DNA of 13,894 bases, taken from NCBI GenBank assembly GCA_027010905.1, contig JALVBA010000032.1, positions 1 through 13,894 on the forward strand. Direction: 5' to 3'. Position 1 is the first letter of the stretch. The number at the start of each line of letters is the position of its first letter. Made by a program: the position numbers and the translations under genes. The notes beneath the pieces were generated by a model that searched no databases, was not told the origin of the DNA, and saw nothing but the letters and a program-made list of their open reading frames with translations. Below are positions 6,338 to 13,894 of the stretch, piece after piece. The DNA is from Marinilabiliaceae bacterium (lineage in GTDB: Bacteria > Bacteroidota > Bacteroidia > Bacteroidales > Marinilabiliaceae).

Positions 6338-8704
6338 ATGAATAAGGTTACTTTTATGAGGCGCTTAATAATACTTGGGAGCATTATTTTGGGGATACTC
6401 TTCACCAACGAAAACTCAATTGCTCAAACTCCAAGGAAATATTTAAAAATAGGCAACAACTTCTTTAAAAAACAGAATTATGCAGATGCAATAACTCAAT
6501 ACTCAAAAGCAATCGCATTAAATCCTAATTTTGTAAAAGCATACATTGCTCGTGCCACAGTTTATGAAAAGATTGATAGCACCAAAAAAGCTGCAATTGA
6601 CTATCGTAGAGCCTCGGTATTTATTAGAAAGAATAGTGACGTGCTCTGTAAATCCGGAATCCTTTTTAATAGTGTTGGAAATTATAACGAAGCATTAGAG
6701 ATGCTAGACCTTGCAACCCTTAAAAACAAAAAGAATGCACTCTGTTTTTCACAAAAAGCATACAGCTATCTGCAATTAAAAAAGTATCATAACGCAATAG
6801 GAGCTGCCGATAGTTCAATAAAATTAGAAAAAACTGATATTACTTACTATTATCGAGGACTTGCATATTTCAACATTGATAATTATCTGGCTGCCGAAAA
6901 TGATTTTACTACGTCAATATCTTTAAATAGAAAAAATATAAAATCCTATTTAGCACGTGCCGAGTTATATCTTGAGCAAGAAAAGCTTGATTATGCTATG
7001 AATGACGTCAATGTTATTCTTGGAGTTAAAAATAAAAATGTGCAAGCATATCTCCTTAGAAGTGAAATTTATGTCAAGCAACTTGAATATCCAAACGCTA
7101 TAAATGATATCTCAAAAATATTGATTATTGAGCCTGACAGCACTGGCATGTACATTGTAAGAGGCAAATACTATCAGCAATTTAACCAGCATGCCAATGC
7201 AATAACCGATTTTAGCAAAGCAATAGGGAATGATTCGAATAATCCCATGCTATATTTTCTTAGAGCAAAGTCGTATGAGGAAATATTAGATTATAAAAAG
7301 GCTATAAAAGATTATAAAACGTTGGGAGATCTTTCGAAATATGATGGTGAAGCGATGAGGCTTAAAGATAAGGCAGAAGCACGCCTTTTTGAATTAAACA
7401 GAGAAAAAGATTCTCCACACATCAGAATACTTTTCCCAATATTAAACTCTGATAATGCGATAAATGTTGCTAAGGGAAAAACAGACTTTCTGCTTAAAGG
7501 GCAAATAGATGAACAAAACACAATCAAGGAGCTACGTATTAATGGAGAAAAAGTTGATGTTAAGCGCCGGGATGGTAATTATGTTTTTATCTCCGATGTC
7601 TCTGTAAATGACAGTACAAGTGAGTTAAATATATTAGCAATTGATGCTTACGACAACAAAGAGGAGAAGAGTTATAAAATAGTAAGAACTGAAATAAACA
7701 GACCTGAGATAACTATTTTGGCTCCCTATGCTTCTGACGACGGTGAGATATACCTATCGAGTGAAAAAACTATTGTTTATGTAGAAGGTAAAATAGTGGA
7801 TGAATCACACATATCATCAATTATGATTGATGGTGTATTAGCAAGCTATAAGCCTGATAATCTAAATCCAACATTCAATGCAAACATTAACCTGCTGAAT
7901 AAAAATAAGTTTACAATTAGTGTTACTGATGAATTTGGAAATGTAACTTCTCAAATATTCATGTTGAATAGAGACGGGGTAATATCAGATGAAAATCCAA
8001 TGGGCAAAACATGGGTTGTGTTTATCTCCAATTCTGAATATGAAACATTTGCCAGCCTCGAAGGGCCTAAAAAGGATTTAAGCACACTAAAGAGCTCTCT
8101 GGCAAATTACCAAATAAGTAATATCATAACAAAAGAGAATATGACTAAGCTTGACTTTGAGAAGTTTTTCTCCATTGAACTGAGAAATCTTGTCAGAAGC
8201 AATCAGGTTAATAGCCTTATGATATGGTATGCCGGTCATGGTAAATCTGTAAATGATGTTGGTTACTGGATTCCTGTTGATGCTACACGAGATGATGAAT
8301 TTTCATTCTACAATGTTAATCAGCTGAAGGTAGCTTTGGAAGCATATACAAAATATATTGTACACACATTAGTGGTAACTGATGCATGTGAGTCAGGCCC
8401 AACATTCTATCAGGCAATGCGAGGCACTCATGAAGAGAGAGATTGTAATGATTGGAAAGCTTCACGCTCTAAATCATCGCAGGTCTTTTCGTCTGCCGGA
8501 TATGAAGAGGCTTCTGATAACTCACAATTCTCCAGAACTTTTGCTAATGCATTGGCAAATAATCCTAAAACATGCATCCCTATCGAAAGTATTGTAACAC
8601 AAGTTACATCTGCTGTTCAAAAAAACAATCAGCAGAAACCACAGTTTGGTAAGATATCGGGAATGGAAGATGAAAATGGCACATTTTTCTTTATCTCAAA
8701 ATAG
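6338..8704 (+). CDS. Exported TPR / Ig-like / caspase-family protease
   Basis: Predicted 788-residue exported protein. A signal peptide (basic MRR, hydrophobic 10-22, likely cleavage after AQ at residue 30) has no lipobox Cys. About nine TPR units fill residues 32-340 (for example NYADAITQYSKAIALNPN). Two similar beta-rich Ig-like domains follow at about 360-450 and 455-545. The C-terminus (about 556-788) is a caspase-fold (peptidase C14, metacaspase-like) domain with the catalytic pair His634 in WYAGHGKS and Cys684 in VTDACESG. Asp682 sits where the S1-pocket Asp of metacaspases lies, suggesting cleavage after Arg/Lys. The TPR and Ig-like parts are likely protein-binding modules. The next gene begins three bases after its stop, so the two are surely co-transcribed. 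Met7 (6356) is an alternative start. Substrate unknown. Confidence 0.92.
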   Translation: MNKVTFMRRLIILGSIILGILFTNENSIAQTPRKYLKIGNNFFKKQNYADAITQYSKAIALNPNFVKAYIARATVYEKIDSTKKAAIDYRRASVFIRKNSDVLCKSGILFNSVGNYNEALEMLDLATLKNKKNALCFSQKAYSYLQLKKYHNAIGAADSSIKLEKTDITYYYRGLAYFNIDNYLAAENDFTTSISLNRKNIKSYLARAELYLEQEKLDYAMNDVNVILGVKNKNVQAYLLRSEIYVKQLEYPNAINDISKILIIEPDSTGMYIVRGKYYQQFNQHANAITDFSKAIGNDSNNPMLYFLRAKSYEEILDYKKAIKDYKTLGDLSKYDGEAMRLKDKAEARLFELNREKDSPHIRILFPILNSDNAINVAKGKTDFLLKGQIDEQNTIKELRINGEKVDVKRRDGNYVFISDVSVNDSTSELNILAIDAYDNKEEKSYKIVRTEINRPEITILAPYASDDGEIYLSSEKTIVYVEGKIVDESHISSIMIDGVLASYKPDNLNPTFNANINLLNKNKFTISVTDEFGNVTSQIFMLNRDGVISDENPMGKTWVVFISNSEYETFASLEGPKKDLSTLKSSLANYQISNIITKENMTKLDFEKFFSIELRNLVRSNQVNSLMIWYAGHGKSVNDVGYWIPVDATRDDEFSFYNVNQLKVALEAYTKYIVHTLVVTDACESGPTFYQAMRGTHEERDCNDWKASRSKSSQVFSSAGYEEASDNSQFSRTFANALANNPKTCIPIESIVTQVTSAVQKNNQQKPQFGKISGMEDENGTFFFISK

Positions 8705-8707
8705 AAA

Positions 8708-11700
8708 ATGTTTGGTAAATTTGGAACAAGAAAAAGTGTTTTTCGGTTAACAATTGCTACTATTCTATTATTTGGCAATGCTTTTTCCACACTATTTTCA
8801 CAGAAGTACTATTTTGATAACTACAGCGTTTCTGACGGGCTAAGCTCTTCAAAGATATATTGCATATTACAAGATTCAAAAGACTATATCTGGATTGGTA
8901 CACCGGCAGGAGTATCAAAATTTGATGGTATTAAATTTGAAAATTTCTCGCCTGAACAAGGACTCTCTTCCGGAGGTGTGAAATCAATTTTTCAGGATAC
9001 CTACGGAAATGTTTGGTTTGGCCATCTTGATGGTGCCATCTCTGTTTATAATGGTAATACATTCAAACCCGATTTACCTGATAGTATAAATATTAGTGGA
9101 GACGTTACCTCTATCAGATGTGCAGGAGATAGTAGCCTATGGCTATCTACCGTAGGCTCAGGAATAATAAAACTCACCTACAACTCTACTTCATGCAAAA
9201 TTACCTCTGCAAAACAGTATCGGGGGAGTGAGGGATTAAGCGATAGAGTATTCTATTCTCTTAAAGCACGTGATGGAACTTTCTATTGCGTTGCACCTGA
9301 AGGGATTTATAAATATGTGAAAAATAAAGACAGATTTACCGTTGCTGTTTTTCCGGGTTTAACTACCTATTTTGCAAAAACTACAATGTTTGAAGATTCA
9401 AAAGGAAATATGTGGTTTGGAACATTTAACGGAGGTGTGTATAAGTATGATGCAAAATACGATACTACTACTATTTATGATACTCGTAAAGGATTAGCCG
9501 GCAATTTTATTAGCTACATCACTGAGGATGGGAAATCAAATATATGGATTGGTACAGTAAAGTATCATCAGGGAGAATCGGGATTATCATTAATTTCAAA
9601 TGGCAAAGTAAAAACATACACTACAGAGAATGGATTGCCTGATAATGAGATTCTCTATCTGATGGAAGATAAGGAGGCTAATATGCTCATTGGTACACGT
9701 AATCAGGGATTGTGTGTGTTTAAAGGCGATCAATTTATTAATATAGTTAAGTCTGATGATTTTGATAGCCCCAAAACCTATGCTATTTATCAACATCAAA
9801 CTAATGAGTACTGGTTTGGCACCGATATAGGTATTGTAATGTTCCATCCGAATAAAGAGAAGGATAAACGCTTTGTTTATCTAAACAGTGGAAAAAAAAC
9901 TATTCCTAAAAAAATAAGATTTATTAAACCTAACCACTCAAATGTTGTTTGGATTGGAACTGAAGAGACCGGAATATGGGAATACAGAACATCCGAAAAA
10001 CGTTTTATTTATGACTCTTATCTAAATAAAAACTTACCCTCGAATGGGATGATTAAAGCATTGGAGGTTGATAAGAATAACAATATCTGGATAGGAACAA
10101 GTGATGGTATTGCCTTTTGGAATCCAACAAAAGGTAAAGGTGTAAGATACACACAGGGCAATGGGCTGTCGGGTAATTTTATATCTTCTCTTCACCTAAC
10201 TGAAAATAATGTTCTATGGATTGGTTCTGAGCAAATAGGGAAAGGACTTACCCGATATGATATACTAAAGAATAGATTTAAGATTATTAATATAGGGATT
10301 GACGTCACACCTACGGCCATTGCAAATGATGCCAATGGGGTTGTCTGGTTTGGCACTACAAGCCGGGGTGTGTTTGCCCTAAAGAACGACTCTGTGGTTC
10401 TACATGTCACAGAAGAGACAGGGCTACTATCAAATGTAATAAAGCTTATTGCTGTTGATGAAAATAATCACATATATATAGGAACAAACAAAGGGCTTAA
10501 CATCTATCATCCTGACAACAATAAAATTGATACTTATACACACAAAAATGGATTTGTTGGTATTGAGACTCAAAACAATGCTGTTATTAAAGATGATAAT
10601 AATGCCTTCTGGTTTGGTACAGCAACTGGGGTTACAGTAATGAATACTCTGTATCACCGATCAAAAATTGTTGAGCCGTTAACTCATATAAAATCAATGA
10701 TGGTTAACTACAAGCCTCGTTCGATGAAAAAAAAGATGACTCTTTCCTATAAAGAAAATTCCGTTGTGTTTGATTACTATAGTATCTGTTTTACCAATCC
10801 TGAGGCCGTAGAGTACCAAGTAAAGTTAGAGGGAGCTGATGAGTTATGGCAACCGATAACAAAGCAAACAATGGCCATCTATTCCGGATTACCTCCCAAC
10901 AACTATATTTTTAAAGTTAAATCGTGTAACAGTTACGGAGAATGGAATAATAGGTCTGTTGATTTTTCTTTTGCCATAATTCCGCCTTTATATAAACGAT
11001 CGTGGTTCATTATAACAATAATTATTCTTATATCTGCATTAATTTATTTTTACATAATATACCGGGAGCAAACCCTTAAGCGCGAAAATAAAATTCTGGA
11101 AGATAGGGTAGCCAATCGAACAGCTGAGGTTGTATCAAAAAGTAAAGAACTGGAACAAAAAAACAAAGATATCACTGCAAGTATTCGCTATGCCAAAAGA
11201 ATACAAAATGCAATTCTTCCTCCTGAAAAGCTGTTCTCAGAGTCATTTATTTTATACAAACCTAAAGATATTGTTAGTGGTGATTTTTACTGGTTTCACA
11301 CAAACGGCTCAACAATACTCGCCTCGACTGTTGATTGTACCGGCCATGGGGTTCCCGGTGCATTTATGTCAATTATAGGGCATAACTCATTAAACAAAAT
11401 TGTTAAAGAAGGAGGATACGTTCAACCTTCCGATATTCTTAATCAACTAAATGAAGAGGTTGTAAACACACTCATAAATCAATCAGACGACAATGTGACG
11501 GATGGTATGGATTTAGCAATGATTGCTTACGATACCGAAAAGAAAAGATTAGAATATGCAGGAGCAAACAACCCTCTATATCTCGTTAGAAACAGGGAGC
11601 TGACAGAAATTAAAGCTGATAGATTTGCTATTGGAAAAACAAGCTTAGAATCCGGCATGAAATTTACCAATCATTCAATTGATGTTTTATCCGGCGATAC

Positions 11701-11908
11701 TTTCTATATTTTTTCTGATGGGTATGCCGATCAATTTGGTGGCCCTAAAGGGAAAAAATATAAAATACGCCCTTTTAAAGAGTTAATAAAAAAAATAAGC
11801 GATATGCCCTTAAAGGAACAAAAAGAGTATCTTGACAAAACAATTACAGATTGGATGGGTAACGAAGAACAGGTTGATGATATTCTTATTTTAGGCATGA
11901 AGTTCTAG
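8708..11908 (+). CDS. Two-component-regulator propeller membrane protein with SpoIIE-type PP2C phosphatase
   Basis: Inner-membrane sensor of 1066 residues. A signal peptide (hydrophobic about 13-30, ending near FSQ) exports a large N-terminal region. I count 14 propeller blades marked by W-[IF]-G-T-like ends (IWIGT, VWFGH, MWFGT, LWIGS, FWFGT and others), enough for two seven-bladed propellers. A Y_Y_Y domain (about 680-755) precedes the single membrane helix (about 765-785). The cytoplasmic side has a coiled-coil linker (KELEQKNKDITASI), the ILPPEKL motif, and a SpoIIE/RsbU-type PP2C domain whose metal ligands are present: Asp859 (DIVSGDF), Asp876 (DCTGHGVPGAF), Asp1004 (SDGYADQFGG) and Asp1057-1058 (QVDDILIL). 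Role: sensing an external ligand or protein and dephosphorylating Ser/Thr-phosphorylated targets, which in related systems are anti-anti-sigma factors; none is encoded here. Unlike hybrid two-component systems with similar propellers, it has no kinase or HTH domain. Confidence 0.94.
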   Translation: MFGKFGTRKSVFRLTIATILLFGNAFSTLFSQKYYFDNYSVSDGLSSSKIYCILQDSKDYIWIGTPAGVSKFDGIKFENFSPEQGLSSGGVKSIFQDTYGNVWFGHLDGAISVYNGNTFKPDLPDSINISGDVTSIRCAGDSSLWLSTVGSGIIKLTYNSTSCKITSAKQYRGSEGLSDRVFYSLKARDGTFYCVAPEGIYKYVKNKDRFTVAVFPGLTTYFAKTTMFEDSKGNMWFGTFNGGVYKYDAKYDTTTIYDTRKGLAGNFISYITEDGKSNIWIGTVKYHQGESGLSLISNGKVKTYTTENGLPDNEILYLMEDKEANMLIGTRNQGLCVFKGDQFINIVKSDDFDSPKTYAIYQHQTNEYWFGTDIGIVMFHPNKEKDKRFVYLNSGKKTIPKKIRFIKPNHSNVVWIGTEETGIWEYRTSEKRFIYDSYLNKNLPSNGMIKALEVDKNNNIWIGTSDGIAFWNPTKGKGVRYTQGNGLSGNFISSLHLTENNVLWIGSEQIGKGLTRYDILKNRFKIINIGIDVTPTAIANDANGVVWFGTTSRGVFALKNDSVVLHVTEETGLLSNVIKLIAVDENNHIYIGTNKGLNIYHPDNNKIDTYTHKNGFVGIETQNNAVIKDDNNAFWFGTATGVTVMNTLYHRSKIVEPLTHIKSMMVNYKPRSMKKKMTLSYKENSVVFDYYSICFTNPEAVEYQVKLEGADELWQPITKQTMAIYSGLPPNNYIFKVKSCNSYGEWNNRSVDFSFAIIPPLYKRSWFIITIIILISALIYFYIIYREQTLKRENKILEDRVANRTAEVVSKSKELEQKNKDITASIRYAKRIQNAILPPEKLFSESFILYKPKDIVSGDFYWFHTNGSTILASTVDCTGHGVPGAFMSIIGHNSLNKIVKEGGYVQPSDILNQLNEEVVNTLINQSDDNVTDGMDLAMIAYDTEKKRLEYAGANNPLYLVRNRELTEIKADRFAIGKTSLESGMKFTNHSIDVLSGDTFYIFSDGYADQFGGPKGKKYKIRPFKELIKKISDMPLKEQKEYLDKTITDWMGNEEQVDDILILGMKF

Positions 11909-11913
11909 TCGTT

Positions 11914-11984
11914 AAAATATGTATGCATTTTTCTCCTAAAAACCGGCTGTAAAAAATAAAATATGCGCATTTCTTTCTCACAAA
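11914..11984 (+). repeat. Imperfect direct repeat upstream of the DUF177 operon
   Basis: Two similar tracts, 11914-11940 and 11958-11984, each begin AAAATATG, run through GCATTT and TTCTC, and end in AAA. They differ by small insertions and substitutions. They lie between the propeller gene stop and the DUF177 promoter box, and could be regulatory sites or chance AT-rich similarity. Confidence 0.3.
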
Positions 11985-11996
11985 TGTATATTTTTA

Positions 11997-12004
11997 TACT
12001 TTTG
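11997..12004 (+). promoter_or_regulatory. Candidate -7 promoter box of the DUF177-rpmF-fabH operon
   Basis: TACTTTTG followed by C fully matches the Bacteroidota -7 consensus TAnnTTTG. A TTTC at 11974-11977, 19 bases upstream, is an imperfect -33 element at the right spacing. Transcription would begin about 5 bases downstream, leaving a leader of about ten bases or less before the ATGs at 12015/12018. It is the first good box after the propeller gene and sets this operon apart from the signalling block. Confidence 0.5.
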
Positions 12005-12014
12005 CAAAGTTTTT

Positions 12015-12572
12015 ATGATGGGAAAAGTGGATAGATTGAAGGATTATAGCATCTCTTTCAAGGGGTTAAAGAACGGATTACACAAATTTGAGTATCAAAT
12101 TGGTGCATCTTTTTTTAAACTTTTTGAAAATTCACTGGTTGAAAACGGGAAATTAAATGCTGTAGTGAGTCTGGATAAAAGTCAAAACCTTTTGGTTGCT
12201 GGCTTTAAAATTTCAGGCACGATTAGCAGTATTTGCGATAATTGTCTTGGCCCTGTTGAGATACCGGTTGATTGTTCAGATAAGCTCTACTTTAATTTTG
12301 GTCATGAGTATGCTGAACAGTCTGAAGAGATTATCGTTCTCTCTTATGAGGAGCACCAGATAAATGTTGCACAATGGTTATATGAATTCATAATTGTTAC
12401 TCTTCCAATCAGGCACATTCACCCCAAAGATGGAAACGGAAATTCAACCTGTAATACTCAGATGATTGATAAATTAGATATGTATTTGGTAGATGAAAAG
12501 ACATTATTAGAAAAAAAAGAGGATAATAGTGACCCACGATGGGACACACTTAAGAAATTAATAAACAAGTAA
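12015..12572 (+). CDS. DUF177 (YceD-like) protein
   Basis: Cytoplasmic protein of 185 residues (184 if the second ATG at 12018, giving the more typical MGKVD start, is used). It belongs to the DUF177/YceD family, almost always encoded directly upstream of rpmF as here (13 bases between them). Family features are visible: the I-S-F-K-G-L-K-N-G motif near the start, the CDNCL motif (Cys74, Cys77) that may bind metal, the E-Y-A-E-Q-S-E-E-I acidic segment, and the C-terminal DPRWDTLKKL block. In other bacteria YceD-type proteins are linked to 23S rRNA or 50S maturation; that role is transferred from the family. The two adjacent ATGs are the only start ambiguity. Confidence 0.92.
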   Translation: MMGKVDRLKDYSISFKGLKNGLHKFEYQIGASFFKLFENSLVENGKLNAVVSLDKSQNLLVAGFKISGTISSICDNCLGPVEIPVDCSDKLYFNFGHEYAEQSEEIIVLSYEEHQINVAQWLYEFIIVTLPIRHIHPKDGNGNSTCNTQMIDKLDMYLVDEKTLLEKKEDNSDPRWDTLKKLINK

Positions 12573-12585
12573 AAGAGATTGAAAA

Positions 12586-12771
12586 ATGGCACATCCTAAA
12601 CGAAAGATTTCGAAAACGAGACGAGATAAGAGAAGAACGCATTACAAGGCTGTTATGCCTGCACTTGGTGTTTGTTCAAATTGCGGTTCAACGGTTAAAC
12701 TACATACTGTTTGTGGGGAGTGTGGATATTATCGCGGTAAACTTGCAGTTGAAAAAGAGATAACTACATAA
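12586..12771 (+). CDS. rpmF: 50S ribosomal protein L32
   Basis: Ribosomal protein of 61 residues, part of the large subunit. The N-terminus MAHPKRKISKTRRDKRRTHYK is the standard highly basic L32 tail that threads into 23S rRNA. The body has a zinc ribbon with four cysteines, Cys30 and Cys33 (VCSNCG) and Cys43 and Cys46 (TVCGECG), so this is the zinc-containing (C+) form and not a zinc-independent paralogue. GYYRGK closes the fold. It lies between DUF177 (13 bases) and fabH (8 bases), evidently in one transcript. The plsX gene found between rpmF and fabH in E. coli is absent here. Confidence 0.98.
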   Translation: MAHPKRKISKTRRDKRRTHYKAVMPALGVCSNCGSTVKLHTVCGECGYYRGKLAVEKEITT

Positions 12772-12779
12772 ATTAAAGC

Positions 12780-13796
12780 ATGGAAAACATTAGAGCAACA
12801 ATTACTGCTGTAGGTGCTTATGTTCCTGAATACATTCTCGACAACCATGAATTAAGCAAAATGGTTGACACCTCGAATGAATGGATAATGTCCCGGGTGG
12901 GCATTAAAGAGAGGCACATACTGAAAGAAGAGGGAGAGGGAAGTTCCTTTATGGGAGTCCGTGCGGTACAAGATCTTCTGGATAAGACCGGAGTTAAGCC
13001 CGAAGAGATTGATCTAGTGATTTGTGCAACTATCACTCCTGACCATGCATTCCCGGCAACAGCAAATATTATTTGCGATAAAGTGGGAATACGAAATGCT
13101 CAGGGTTTTGATATGAATGGTGCATGTTCGGGGTTTTTATACTCTCTCGATGTTGCAACCAAGTTTATTGAAACAGGAAGTAAAAAGAAGGTGATTGTTG
13201 TTGGTGCTGATAAAATGTCATCAATAGTTGACTATACCGACCGTACAACCTGTGTTCTTTTTGGTGATGCTTCAGCCGCTGTTTTGGTTGAACCTACAAC
13301 TGAGGATATAGGTATTAAAGACTCAATACTTGAGAGCGACGGTGCAGGTCGTCACTTTCTCTACATGAAGGGTGGCGGTTCAGCATATCCATCATCACAC
13401 GAGACGATAGATGCTAAGATGCACTATGTCTACCAGGATGGTAAAACAGTATTTAAACATGCTGTTTCACGTATGGCTGATGTTTCGGTTGATATAATGA
13501 AGAGAAATAACATCTCGCCCGAAGAGCTGGCATGGCTGGTTCCGCATCAGGCTAATCTGCGAATTATTGACGCTACGGCTAAACGTATGGAGATAAAAAA
13601 GGAGCAGGTGATGATTAATATCGAACGTTACGGCAACACAACGGCTGCTACAATTCCACTCTGTTTATGGGAATGGGAGAAGCAACTGAATAAAGGTGAC
13701 AATATTATACTTGCTGCTTTTGGTGCAGGATTTACCTGGGGAGCTACCTATATAAAATGGGGCTATGATGGGAGTAAGTATCATAAGGAAGAGTAA
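12780..13796 (+). CDS. fabH: 3-oxoacyl-ACP synthase III
   Basis: KAS III of 338 residues, a cytoplasmic thiolase-fold enzyme that condenses an acyl-CoA primer (acetyl-CoA or branched acyl-CoA) with malonyl-ACP to start fatty-acid synthesis. The full catalytic triad is present: Cys116 in NGACSGFLYS, His256 in VPHQANLRI and Asn286 in RYGNTTAATIPL. Further hallmarks are EWIMSRVGIKERH (34-46), FGDASAAVLV (161-170) and GAGFTWGA (315-322). The length is slightly above the roughly 317 residues of the E. coli enzyme, which I believe is usual for Bacteroidota. It follows rpmF by 8 bases and is the last gene before a strong terminator. Primer preference (straight or branched) cannot be read from the sequence. 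Confidence 0.98.
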   Translation: MENIRATITAVGAYVPEYILDNHELSKMVDTSNEWIMSRVGIKERHILKEEGEGSSFMGVRAVQDLLDKTGVKPEEIDLVICATITPDHAFPATANIICDKVGIRNAQGFDMNGACSGFLYSLDVATKFIETGSKKKVIVVGADKMSSIVDYTDRTTCVLFGDASAAVLVEPTTEDIGIKDSILESDGAGRHFLYMKGGGSAYPSSHETIDAKMHYVYQDGKTVFKHAVSRMADVSVDIMKRNNISPEELAWLVPHQANLRIIDATAKRMEIKKEQVMINIERYGNTTAATIPLCLWEWEKQLNKGDNIILAAFGAGFTWGATYIKWGYDGSKYHKEE

Positions 13797-13823
13797 TCGT
13801 TAGTTGAAAAACATACTAAAAAG

Positions 13824-13859
13824 GACAATTAGGGTAACTACTAATTTGTCTTTTTTTTT
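13824..13859 (+). terminator. Rho-independent terminator after fabH
   Basis: GACAATTAG (13824-13832) pairs with CTAATTTGTC (13841-13850) as a nine-pair stem with one bulged T, around an eight-base loop. It is followed at once by nine Ts (13851-13859), with a run of As upstream able to pair with the T-tract. It lies 27 bases after the fabH stop and ends the DUF177-rpmF-fabH transcript. The A-tract would also allow weak bidirectional function. Confidence 0.85.
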
Positions 13860-13894
13860 ATCCGATTATTTTGAATATGAATTATGATATAATC

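Noticed and set aside
3840..11908. Antiphage defence island reading of the caspase gene
   Set aside because: The caspase protein carries a signal peptide, and there is no reverse transcriptase, CRISPR, CBASS effector, restriction or toxin gene near it. An envelope signalling role fits better.

Overview
The window is an AT-rich chromosomal segment that looks like Bacteroidota, probably a Bacteroidales or Marinilabiliales relative. The evidence is the gene order pth then S4-domain RNA-binding protein, a DUF4924 gene, and the order DUF177 - rpmF - fabH. Starts largely lack Shine-Dalgarno sequences, TAnnTTTG-type -7 promoter boxes occur, and there is a giant two-component-regulator propeller protein. 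No tRNA, rRNA, CRISPR array, insertion sequence or phage gene was seen. No gene-free stretch exceeds 300 bases; the longest, 3647-3839, shows only AT-rich sequence and no convincing site.

Layout. (1) Positions 113-1851, plus strand: translation-associated housekeeping genes, namely peptidyl-tRNA hydrolase (pth), an Hsp15-like S4 RNA-binding protein and a DUF4924 protein. Their gaps carry a short-period GTG-rich repeat and a perfect 20-bp palindrome. (2) Positions 1907-3295, minus strand: histidyl-tRNA synthetase (hisS). It diverges from a tiny 59-residue winged-helix-like gene at 3467-3646. (3) Positions 3840-11908, plus strand: four signalling genes. They encode a receiver-adenylate cyclase whose receiver has Asn in place of the phosphoacceptor Asp, a membrane histidine kinase with an HQLGTP H-box, an exported TPR/Ig-like/caspase-fold protease with an intact His/Cys dyad, and a 14-blade propeller membrane protein with a cytoplasmic PP2C (SpoIIE-type) phosphatase. 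The last two are three bases apart. (4) Positions 12015-13796, plus strand: the compact DUF177-rpmF-fabH operon for ribosomal protein L32 and fatty-acid initiation, closed by a clear rho-independent terminator.

How they may work together. Blocks 1, 2 and 4 are ordinary housekeeping. Block 3 is the accessory part: it combines cAMP synthesis, His-kinase signalling, a periplasm-facing caspase-like protease and a periplasm-sensing Ser/Thr phosphatase. The protease and the propeller are almost certainly co-expressed and are predicted to sit on the same side of the inner membrane. That makes a protease-sensor-phosphatase relay a reasonable but unproven hypothesis.
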